The position numbers were made by a program, and so were the translations under genes. The notes beneath the pieces were generated by a model. That model saw only the letters and a program-made list of their open reading frames with translations. It was not told the DNA's origin and searched no databases. A stretch of 7,699 nt of DNA from Anaerolineae bacterium. GTDB lineage: Bacteria; Chloroflexota; Anaerolineae; Promineifilales; Promineifilaceae. Shown piece after piece: positions 1-5,689 of this stretch (positions are counted from its first letter, which is position 1; every line of letters starts with the position of its first letter). The stretch spans positions 1-7,699 of the forward strand of contig JANQSK010000397.1 in the NCBI GenBank assembly GCA_028284105.1, given 5' to 3'.

Positions 1-2
1 CG

Positions 3-647
3 AAGCTCGTTTTTGGGAGTAATGTTTATATGTATGGTCCAACAGCTGGCCAACCGATTCATGAGAATCTTCCTTATGCAGCTGAAACAAACAAAGGGAA
101 GGCGCGAGCTCAAGTTGCTAACATGCTGTTGGAAGCACACCAACAAGGCAAGCTTGAAGTAGTTATTGGACGTGCATCTGACTTCTATGGACCTAGAGTG
201 AAATATTCTGCAGTTGGCGAGATGCTATTTGAAGCCGCTATTGAAGGTAAAGCTGCGAATATGATGGGTAACCTCGACTTGCCTCATACATTAACTTACA
301 TTCGTGATTTTGCGCGATCCTTGATCTTTTTGAGCCAACAAAAAGATGCTTATGGTCACGTTTGGCACATCCCTAACAATGAGACCGGAACGCTAAATGA
401 GTTTATTGGTCTACTTGAGCAAGAAGTGAAGAAGCCCGTCAAGGTTCGAAAAAATGGCAAAATGATGTTACGGTTAGTTGGGTTATTTAACCCTGCAGTA
501 AATGAAATGGTTGAGATGCTGTATGAATTTGAAGAACCCTTTATCATCGATCACGACCGTTTTGAAAATGCATATGGCAATAAGTTTATTACACCCCACC
601 ATATAGCGATTCAAGAAACGGTCGCTTGGTATAAAAATCATGTTTAG
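3..647 (+). CDS. Atypical extended SDR, NAD-dependent epimerase/dehydratase-like (5' partial)
   Basis: The reading frame is open to the left window edge: codons before the first in-frame ATG (30) read KLVFGSNVY and continue into MYGP, so the ATG at 30 is internal and the Rossmann GxxGxxG region lies outside the window. About 215 residues are visible. The SNVYMYGP stretch matches the Ser/VYG strand of extended SDRs, IGRASDFYGPRV the nucleotide-sugar epimerase-like core, and TYIRDFARSLIFL the conserved helix of the C-terminal substrate domain. The catalytic YxxxK is not intact: the aligned stretch is TNKGK, with Thr where Tyr is expected and Lys kept. Such atypical members exist in the SDR superfamily, and the substrate cannot be told. 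The stop codon overlaps the next gene (MerR) by 8 bp, so the two are probably one transcript with coupled translation. The fold is secure; the reaction is unknown. Confidence 0.85.
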   Translation, partial: KLVFGSNVYMYGPTAGQPIHENLPYAAETNKGKARAQVANMLLEAHQQGKLEVVIGRASDFYGPRVKYSAVGEMLFEAAIEGKAANMMGNLDLPHTLTYIRDFARSLIFLSQQKDAYGHVWHIPNNETGTLNEFIGLLEQEVKKPVKVRKNGKMMLRLVGLFNPAVNEMVEMLYEFEEPFIIDHDRFENAYGNKFITPHHIAIQETVAWYKNHV

Positions 648-1506
648 AATTGGCGATTTTTCAAAATTAGGACAGGTGTCGACGCGCATGCTTCGGCATT
701 ACGACAAGCTTGGCTTGCTCGTGCCAGAGCAGACCGATGAGTGGACGGGATATCGGTATTACACCATTCATCAGTTGCCGCGCTTACATCGCATCATTGC
801 GCTAAAAGATTTAGGCTTATCCCTTCAGCAAATTGCGGATTTGCTTGGTGAAGATGATTCACTGCCTAATGACCAACTTCGCGGCATGCTCACATTGAAA
901 CAATCAGAGCTTGCCAGAGAAAAAGCTGAGATGGAGTTTCGCTTAGCCCAGGTTGAGGCGCGTTTGGAGCAGCTTGAACATAGTGAGGAGCCATCCCCAT
1001 ACGAGATTTTAGTGAAATCTGTACCTTCGCTGCCGGTAGCCTCCCTCAAACAAATTGTGCCACATGTGCAAGAGATGGGATATTACTGCGAAACAATGAC
1101 GCGTTCACTCTATCGGAAATTGAGTGCTGGTAAGGTGGGTTGGGGTGAGCCAGAATTAACACTTTATCACACCAGTGAATACAGAGAAAATGATGTAGAA
1201 ATTGAAGTGTGTATTGGGCTTGACCAAGAGATGAGCCGACCTGCATTGGTTGATGAAGATGTGACGTTTCGAGTGTTGCCAGAACGGCCGTTGGTTGCAG
1301 CATTGATGTATGAAGGGCCATTCAGTGGCCTTACACCCGCCATTTTCGAACTAATTCGGTGGGTCGGTACCCATCAACATGTGCCCGCTGGCCCATTAAG
1401 AGAACTACACCTATCTGGTCCCGCTCACCCTGAAACACCGACCGATGCTGTTCCGGTCGTAGAACTTCAATTGCCTATCGAACAAATTGGAAGCTCCCAA
1501 AATTAA
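640..1506 (+). CDS. MerR-family transcriptional regulator with C-terminal GyrI-like effector-binding domain
   Basis: A 288-residue protein of BmrR/BltR-like architecture. Residues 1-70 are the MerR winged helix: IGDFSKLGQVSTRMLRHYDK holds the recognition helix, followed by GYRYYT and LKDLGLSLQQIADLL. Residues about 84-115 are charged and heptad-like (KQSELAREKAEMEFRLAQVE), the dimerisation coiled coil. Residues about 120-285 resemble the GyrI-like/AraC effector-binding fold that binds hydrophobic or cationic small molecules, with YEGPFSGL and the closing VVELQLPIE strand. No metal-binding cysteines of the MerR/CueR type are seen. The start at 640 overlaps the preceding stop by 8 bp and has no good Shine-Dalgarno sequence, so it is probably translated by coupling. 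Likely targets are its own operon or the membrane protein 70 bp downstream; no clear MerR operator with a 19-20 bp spacer was found. Confidence 0.93.
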   Translation: MFRIGDFSKLGQVSTRMLRHYDKLGLLVPEQTDEWTGYRYYTIHQLPRLHRIIALKDLGLSLQQIADLLGEDDSLPNDQLRGMLTLKQSELAREKAEMEFRLAQVEARLEQLEHSEEPSPYEILVKSVPSLPVASLKQIVPHVQEMGYYCETMTRSLYRKLSAGKVGWGEPELTLYHTSEYRENDVEIEVCIGLDQEMSRPALVDEDVTFRVLPERPLVAALMYEGPFSGLTPAIFELIRWVGTHQHVPAGPLRELHLSGPAHPETPTDAVPVVELQLPIEQIGSSQN

Positions 1507-1516
1507 TTGCAACAAA

Positions 1517-1546
1517 TTGATTGTTTACCTGTATTGATCCCATAAC
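1517..1546 (+). promoter_or_regulatory. Possible sigma-70/SigA promoter for the membrane protein gene
   Basis: In the 70-bp gap after the MerR gene, TTGATT (1517-1522, 4/6 to the -35 consensus) is followed after 18 bp by CATAAC (1541-1546, 4/6 to the -10). The 18-bp spacer is close to the long spacers used by MerR-activated promoters, but no dyad symmetry is visible in it. Alternative pairings exist, for example TTGCAA at 1507 with TGTATT at 1530, so this is weak. Confidence 0.3.
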
Positions 1547-1576
1547 AAAGTCAAATGAATTGTAAAGGAACTGATC

Positions 1577-2614
1577 ATGCAGATAAAGAATTATTCATTA
1601 AACAGAGAATCAATGAAACAGCTCATTAAACGACTGGGGTTTGTGTTTTTATTAACAGTGGTTGCTGTTTTCTTTTCTGAAAAAGCCTATTGGTATCCAA
1701 CGGGTTTTGCCATATTTGAGCTGTGGATTTTTTATAGCGTTCCCATTTTTGCCTGCTTGTGGGCCATCGACTATTTCAAAGTCAATAATTTTCCGACATT
1801 GATTTTAATCGCAAGTTTATACGCCTTTTTAGTTGAAGGTGTGATTACGCCAGTCATATTTGAAGGTGGGCTATTTGACCCTATTATGCCTGCCTACTTT
1901 ATTGGATGGCATGGGATACTCGCTATTGTCTTGGGCTGGTTTTGGTTTAGAAAATGGCTTATTGACACACAACCTATTCGCTTAATTGGGGGCGCTGTGG
2001 GATTTGGTCTCTTATGGGGGGCGTGGTCCATTTCTTATTGGTTACCGGAGTATCAAGTCGAATATGCGGATTCTATCGGGCCTTTAGGCTCTGTTGGCCC
2101 ATTTTGGCAGGTTGAAGAGTTCGGGATGTATGCCTTTTTCTTCACAGGGATTATGATCCTTAGTCATCTTTTGCTTGGATTGGGTGGGTGGCAATCCCTT
2201 TTTAAACCATCAAAGTTTGAGCGGTGGATAATTGTTATTCTTTTGCTCTTCTTTTTTGGAACCCTATCATTTCCGGGAGCACCGTTTGGCATTTTGAAGC
2301 TTGCGGTGATGTTAACGGCCGTTTTTATTCCCCTTTATCAACACCGAAAAAGAAGTCGTGATGAAACGCTGCTACAACAGCTTGATCAACCCATTTACAA
2401 GAGTCGGCTCTGGTATTTATTCTTGATGCCCTTGGTCGCAACGGCCGTTTATGCATTGGCACTACCCATTCAAGGTGATTATGAAACATTACTCTTTGTG
2501 AGTGAGCTTGTTACCCTATTTCAAGCAGCCTTGGGTGCAGGACTGTTTATTTGGGCACTATTTAAAACAATCGCCCCTTCAAAAACGATAGAAGTAGTCG
2601 AGTTGGTTAATTAG
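1577..2614 (+). CDS. Unrecognised polytopic membrane protein
   Basis: A 345-residue, strongly hydrophobic protein that I cannot place in a family. Hydrophobic stretches suggest about nine or ten membrane segments, near residues 18-34, 43-66, 72-94, 104-124, 134-155, 182-203, 216-233, 236-254, 278-297 and 304-330. A basic loop (HRKRSRDE, about 256-263) is likely cytoplasmic. There is no cleavable signal peptide and no recognisable transporter signature. Trp and aromatic content is high, and acidic residues sit in or near membrane segments (FELW, VEGVITP, VEEFGMYAF), which could form a polar site. The start is fixed by AAGGA at 1565-1569, 7 nt before the ATG; the in-frame ATG at 1613 has no such site. 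It follows the MerR gene on the same strand and may be its target, for example in efflux or membrane stress, but this is inference from position only. Its TAG stop overlaps the convergent DUF2891 gene's stop by 3 bases. Confidence 0.85.
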   Translation: MQIKNYSLNRESMKQLIKRLGFVFLLTVVAVFFSEKAYWYPTGFAIFELWIFYSVPIFACLWAIDYFKVNNFPTLILIASLYAFLVEGVITPVIFEGGLFDPIMPAYFIGWHGILAIVLGWFWFRKWLIDTQPIRLIGGAVGFGLLWGAWSISYWLPEYQVEYADSIGPLGSVGPFWQVEEFGMYAFFFTGIMILSHLLLGLGGWQSLFKPSKFERWIIVILLLFFFGTLSFPGAPFGILKLAVMLTAVFIPLYQHRKRSRDETLLQQLDQPIYKSRLWYLFLMPLVATAVYALALPIQGDYETLLFVSELVTLFQAALGAGLFIWALFKTIAPSKTIEVVELVN

Positions 2615-3639
2615 TCAGAAGTGTTTGCCTCATAGAATAAAATAGCGAAGGTTGGCACCCAGTGGGTCAGCATATATTCTTTGCTCAGAATAAAGCGCTC
2701 ACTTTCTGATAAATGTTTTGTAACTGCTTCAGCAATGATTTTTCGACGCTTATCATGCGTGGGTAATCGATGATAAAGATTCAATAACATGGCCGCGCGG
2801 CTCAAATTCAATCCCGCAAAATGAGCTAAACGGCCGTCTTTCTCATCGATAACCTCAACAGGAGTTAACCATCGCATCGCTTCTGAAGAATCTAGTGGTG
2901 GCAGATATGCATCAAGCCAATTCAGAAACGGCCGTGGTTCTAGTACACGCTTCATCAATTCGATAGTGCACAAAGTCGGTGATAGAAAATCAGCCGAAGA
3001 GGGTTCAATCATGACAGGGGCATCTTTTTCATTAGCGTGCCAAGCGAATGCCTTCTGACGAATTAAATCAAGCATTTCAGTGTGCTGAACTGTGATAGCC
3101 CAATCCCAAATGAGACTCAATGAAAAGGCAGTTTGATTGTGTAGACCGCCTCGGATTGGGAAACTGAGCTTGGGGAGCCAATTTAAAAAGTTATCTGCTG
3201 CGACTGATTCTAATGGCCTCAAATTGTCTGCCCAGTGAGTAAAAGGAGCTACCGGATGCTGCCTCAGTTCACGACAGAGATAGAGAAGCCACGCCAGGCC
3301 ATACGGCCGTTCAAAGCTGGGGTTTGCCTGTAAATAGATAGCCTCTGTCATAATGCCATCGTTGTTTTCAAAGCTTTCTGACAGACGCTGGATTATTTTG
3401 GGTGAAACGACCGTTTCCTTTTCATGCGTATTGAGCATTTTCCAAATAGTGAGGAGCTGCCAATGGGAGTGGACGGCTGAATGCCAATCGTAGCATCCGT
3501 AAAAAAGGGGATGCTGTGCCTTGTTGCCCAGAATCGGCTGATTATCCTCAAGGTGACGCACCACAATCGTTGGATATTCTTGACTTAACAGCGGTAAAGT
3601 CTGTTCAGCAATTTTTTTGACATCCATATTTAAATGCAT
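2611..3639 (-). CDS. DUF2891 family protein
   Basis: About 342 residues, matching DUF2891 along its length. Using the start at 3639, the marks are FYGCYDWHSAVHSHW near residues 46-60, RPYG near 111, RGGLHNQTAF near 163-172, and the region ADFLSPTLCTIELMKRVL followed by a W-L-x-x-Y-L-P stretch. The repeating helical pattern with buried aromatics and His/Asp fits the alpha/alpha-barrel (six-hairpin glycosidase-like) fold I associate with this family; no activity is established that I know of. The frame stays open to an ATG at 3705, but that would overlap the methyltransferase by 64 bp and add 22 residues without family character. I chose the ATG at 3639, 2 bp after the methyltransferase stop; the ATG at 3627 is also possible. 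None has a clear Shine-Dalgarno sequence, so translational coupling to the methyltransferase is likely. There is no signal peptide, so it is probably cytoplasmic. Confidence 0.88.
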   Translation of the reverse strand: MHLNMDVKKIAEQTLPLLSQEYPTIVVRHLEDNQPILGNKAQHPLFYGCYDWHSAVHSHWQLLTIWKMLNTHEKETVVSPKIIQRLSESFENNDGIMTEAIYLQANPSFERPYGLAWLLYLCRELRQHPVAPFTHWADNLRPLESVAADNFLNWLPKLSFPIRGGLHNQTAFSLSLIWDWAITVQHTEMLDLIRQKAFAWHANEKDAPVMIEPSSADFLSPTLCTIELMKRVLEPRPFLNWLDAYLPPLDSSEAMRWLTPVEVIDEKDGRLAHFAGLNLSRAAMLLNLYHRLPTHDKRRKIIAEAVTKHLSESERFILSKEYMLTHWVPTFAILFYEANTSD

Positions 3640-3641
3640 TG

Positions 3642-4490
3642 TCAAGGTTTTTGAGCCCAAATAGCGGCACTGTATAGTCCTGTTTTCGGTGGAAGAGGTG
3701 ACCATTCGTAGTTCTGAGTTAATGTCTTTTGGCTGGCTTCATCGAGCTGTTCAAATGATTCCAACCCATAAGAAGTTAATGAATCGACGCGAATATCAAT
3801 AAACCCTGCTTCAACAATATATGCTAAATAGGCTTCTAAAGAAATAAGGGGTGTGATTACAGCCCCCGACCAAATATCAATATTTGCTTTCAGCTGGGGA
3901 TGCAGATCGCCTAGCAAAACGGTGTCCGTTATGGCAATTTGGCCTCCAGATTTCAAGACGCGGAAGGCTTCGTTAAAAACGGCCGTTTTATCAGGTGAAA
4001 TATCAATGACACAGTTGGAAATGATCAGGTCAATGCTATTTGACTCAACAGGCAATTGTTCTATTTGACCTAGGCGAAACTCGACATTGTTAGCCCCCAT
4101 CTTTTCTCTATTTTTATTGGCTAAAGTAATCATCTCCGGAGTGGCATCAACACCAATTACATACCCTTCGTCACCAACAGCTTTCGAGGCTTGAAAACAA
4201 TCAATGCCTCCACCAGACCCTAAATCGAGAACATGCTCGCCTGCTTTTATTGAAGCAATTGCCAATGGATTTCCACATCCAATCGAGGCGTTGATAGCAG
4301 GTTCAGGAATATCAATTAACTGTGTTGGGGCATAGAGTCTTTCAGCTAATCGATTAGTGGGTTCAAGCCCTTTTGGTTCATATCCATCGATGTTCAAAGG
4401 GAGCGGTTCATCATGTGTTTCCACATGCTCTGCAAATTGTCCATATCTCGATTGGACCGTTGAGTCCTTTGACTTTTTATTTCCATTCAT
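3642..4490 (-). CDS. ArsM-like SAM-dependent methyltransferase lacking the third arsenic-site cysteine
   Basis: A 282-residue class I methyltransferase most like bacterial arsenite methyltransferases (ArsM/AS3MT). It opens with the typical VQSRYGQFA helix; the SAM-binding motif is VLDLGSGGG (88-95) with acidic D115 in GVDATPEM; LPVESNSIDLIISNCVI (146-162) and EAFRVLKSGG are family hallmarks. Known ArsM enzymes bind As(III) with three cysteines, in GCG, SNCVINL and a later GxC-x-x-GA motif. Here C72 (SIGCGNP) and C160 (ISNCVID) are kept, but the third position aligns to I206 in IDIWSGAV. The only other Cys is C98 beside the SAM loop. Arsenic methylation is therefore doubtful, and another thiol or metalloid substrate is possible. 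The start has an excellent ribosome site (4498-4506). It follows the ArsR gene by 57 bp and precedes DUF2891 by 2 bp, probably as one transcript. Confidence 0.9.
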   Translation of the reverse strand: MNGNKKSKDSTVQSRYGQFAEHVETHDEPLPLNIDGYEPKGLEPTNRLAERLYAPTQLIDIPEPAINASIGCGNPLAIASIKAGEHVLDLGSGGGIDCFQASKAVGDEGYVIGVDATPEMITLANKNREKMGANNVEFRLGQIEQLPVESNSIDLIISNCVIDISPDKTAVFNEAFRVLKSGGQIAITDTVLLGDLHPQLKANIDIWSGAVITPLISLEAYLAYIVEAGFIDIRVDSLTSYGLESFEQLDEASQKTLTQNYEWSPLPPKTGLYSAAIWAQKP

Positions 4491-4497
4491 ATGTTAA

Positions 4498-4506
4498 TCT
4501 CCTTCT
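4498..4506 (-). promoter_or_regulatory. Strong ribosome binding site of the methyltransferase
   Basis: On the minus strand AGAAGGAGA lies 7 nt before the ATG at 4490. It fixes that start and is the best Shine-Dalgarno sequence in the window. It directly abuts the inverted repeat at 4507-4528. Confidence 0.85.
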
Positions 4507-4528
4507 TTCATCGGTGAATGCCGATGAA
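4507..4528. promoter_or_regulatory. Probable ArsR operator 2 (inverted repeat before the methyltransferase)
   Basis: Perfect 8-bp arms TTCATCGG (4507-4514) and CCGATGAA (4521-4528) are separated by TGAATG. The element is nearly the same as the repeat at 4860-4889: aligned over 28 positions (4504-4531 with 4861-4888) they differ at six, three in the loop and three at the far right end. It sits in the 57-bp gap between the ArsR gene and the methyltransferase, one base upstream of the ribosome site. Binding of the ArsR protein is inferred from position and repetition. In RNA the arms could also form a small hairpin next to the ribosome site. I could not find a convincing promoter just upstream on the minus strand. 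Confidence 0.7.
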
Positions 4529-4547
4529 TCGTGCGAAAAAAATACAA

Positions 4548-4868
4548 CTAAAAAAGTTCTCCAATCTGATGCTTAAACCATTTAATATTTTCCTGGTCAA
4601 GCCAGTGGTATGTCATTTGGCAAACTGCTTCGCTTGATAGCCAGCCTGCTTTTCGTAGCTGCTGAATATGTTGTGACACGGTGGCTTGAGAAATGGGTAG
4701 ATGATCGACAATTTCTTTAGTGTAGCAATGTGGATTTTCCATTAAGAAACGCAAAATTTGAAAGCGCATTGGGTGTCCAATTGCTTTGAGCATCGTCACT
4801 AAGCGGAGTTGTTCCGATTCGTTTAATGAAATAGAGGTTGAAATTTGAGATCCAGTTTTTTCTTTCAT
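4548..4868 (-). CDS. ArsR/SmtB-family winged-helix repressor
   Basis: About 106 residues from the ATG at 4868, a normal length for ArsR proteins. LVTMLKAIGHPMRFQILRFL is the family's first helix pair. EIVDHLPISQATVSQHIQQLRKAGWL is the helix-turn-helix with the recognition helix SQATVSQHIQQL, and the wing follows (SSEAVCQMTYHWL). In the ArsR subgroup it most resembles, as I recall it, paired Cys residues lie just before the HTH (CxC) and at the wing end (CYC). Here only one Cys remains at the first place (PHCYT, C48), and the wing end has TYHW with a lone C83 upstream. Ligand sensing is thus uncertain. The frame extends to a GTG at 4895, overlapping the HAD stop. I prefer the ATG because a promoter with its predicted start site near 4879 lies between the two codons. 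The ATG lies inside an operator-like palindrome, which suggests autorepression. Confidence 0.9.
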   Translation of the reverse strand: MKEKTGSQISTSISLNESEQLRLVTMLKAIGHPMRFQILRFLMENPHCYTKEIVDHLPISQATVSQHIQQLRKAGWLSSEAVCQMTYHWLDQENIKWFKHQIGELF

Positions 4869-4889
4869 CGGTATTTGCCGATGAAAGAA
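4860..4889. promoter_or_regulatory. Probable ArsR operator 1 (12-bp perfect inverted repeat)
   Basis: The arms TTCTTTCATCGG (4860-4871) and CCGATGAAAGAA (4878-4889) are perfect inverted repeats around the 6-nt spacer TATTTG. The size and symmetry fit the dyad operators of ArsR/SmtB proteins. It overlaps the predicted -10 box, transcription start and ATG of the ArsR gene, the classical position for autorepression. The same core recurs at 4507-4528. Confidence 0.78.
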
Positions 4890-4914
4890 TATCACGTTTT
4901 GTTCATTGAATCAA
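4886..4914 (-). promoter_or_regulatory. Predicted promoter of the ArsR-methyltransferase-DUF2891 cassette
   Basis: On the minus strand TTGATT (4914-4909) and TATTCT (4891-4886) are separated by exactly 17 bp, and TGA directly before the -10 makes it an extended -10 box. Each hexamer matches consensus at 4 of 6 positions. That TGA is also the stop codon of the HAD gene, so the promoter lies at the 3' end of the upstream gene. The predicted start near 4879 falls in operator 1 and leaves a leader of only about 11 nt before the ATG at 4868. Confidence 0.6.
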
Positions 4915-5689
4915 GGATTATTTGAATGGCTTTGGCCACTCCACTATCGTTGTTCGAGGAAACAATGATGTCTGCTACATCCAGAATGATTTGTGGTGAG
5001 TTCCCCATAGCAACGCCTGTTCCTGTTGCTTGAAGCATCGTCAGATCATTTTCTGCATTGCCAATAGCCATTGTGCGCTCAATGGGAATCCCCATTTCTG
5101 CAGCAAGCCAAGATAAGCTATGCCCTTTGGAGGTATCAGGCGGCATGATTTCTACCATTTCTGGTTGGGTAATGAGCACGCTGGCTTGTTCTCCCATATA
5201 GTTTGCAAGCAACGGCCGTATTTCCTTGACGCGTTTTGGATCATCAAAAATAATAATCTTGTGGATTTGATATTCAGTTAGTGATGGAACAATGAGTGGC
5301 TCAGGTTCATCATACGAGATGATAATATCGGTTTTATCATCTCGTTGAATGGTAATAATTTGATGAGCCGTAAAGGCCACAAATGAGAGATGATGCTTTT
5401 CAGCGAACGGTAAGAAATGTTGAATGGCAGATTGTTTTAGGAATTCTCCTAGCAGCACCTGCCCTTGTGCGTCACTTACACTTAGGCCCTGAATGTAAAT
5501 GCCTGGAGTTGTCAGATTTAATTGCTTAATTAACCATTCACAAGAGCGACGCATGCGGCCCGTTGCCAAAATAATTTGAATGCCCGCCTCAATCGCATGT
5601 TGTATCGCTGTTTCATTTTCTCTCGAAAGTTGATGTGCATCATCAAGCAACGTGCCATCTACATCGATTGCAATCAATTGAATATTCAT
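4892..5689 (-). CDS. Cof-type HAD-IIB family hydrolase (probable sugar-phosphate phosphatase)
   Basis: A 265-residue cytoplasmic Mg-dependent phosphatase of the Cof/YidA type. Motif I is IDVDGTLLD with nucleophile D9 and acid/base D11; motif II is T43 in LATGR; motif III is K188 in DTSKGHSL; motif IV is IGNAENDLTML (209-219). The C2B cap lies between about residues 80 and 185. The usual GD of motif IV is GN here (N211), while N214 and D215 are kept, so activity is probably retained. The ATG overlaps the NagA stop in an ATGA arrangement, pointing to coupled translation. In this operon a role in dephosphorylating a sugar phosphate is plausible, but the family is too promiscuous to name a substrate. 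Length is typical of the family. Confidence 0.93.
   Translation of the reverse strand: MNIQLIAIDVDGTLLDDAHQLSRENETAIQHAIEAGIQIILATGRMRRSCEWLIKQLNLTTPGIYIQGLSVSDAQGQVLLGEFLKQSAIQHFLPFAEKHHLSFVAFTAHQIITIQRDDKTDIIISYDEPEPLIVPSLTEYQIHKIIIFDDPKRVKEIRPLLANYMGEQASVLITQPEMVEIMPPDTSKGHSLSWLAAEMGIPIERTMAIGNAENDLTMLQATGTGVAMGNSPQIILDVADIIVSSNNDSGVAKAIQIILDSMNKT

Noticed and set aside
2776..2812. GC-rich GGCCGCGCGG patch as part of the iterated palindrome set
   Set aside because: It does not match ACGGCCGT and encodes ordinary DUF2891 residues.
3640..3705. N-terminal extension of the DUF2891 gene from the ATG at 3705
   Set aside because: It would overlap the methyltransferase by 64 bp, lacks a ribosome site and adds residues outside the family's usual start.
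4507..4528. Inverted repeat read as an intrinsic terminator of the ArsR gene
   Set aside because: The 8-bp stem is followed by AAGGAG rather than a T tract in the direction of transcription, and its twin at 4860-4889 covers a promoter, so operators fit better.
4530..4560. A second promoter for the methyltransferase in the T-rich stretch upstream of operator 2
   Set aside because: TATTTT-like -10 boxes can be drawn, but none has a -35 at 16-18 bp, so only the operator-like repeat is claimed.
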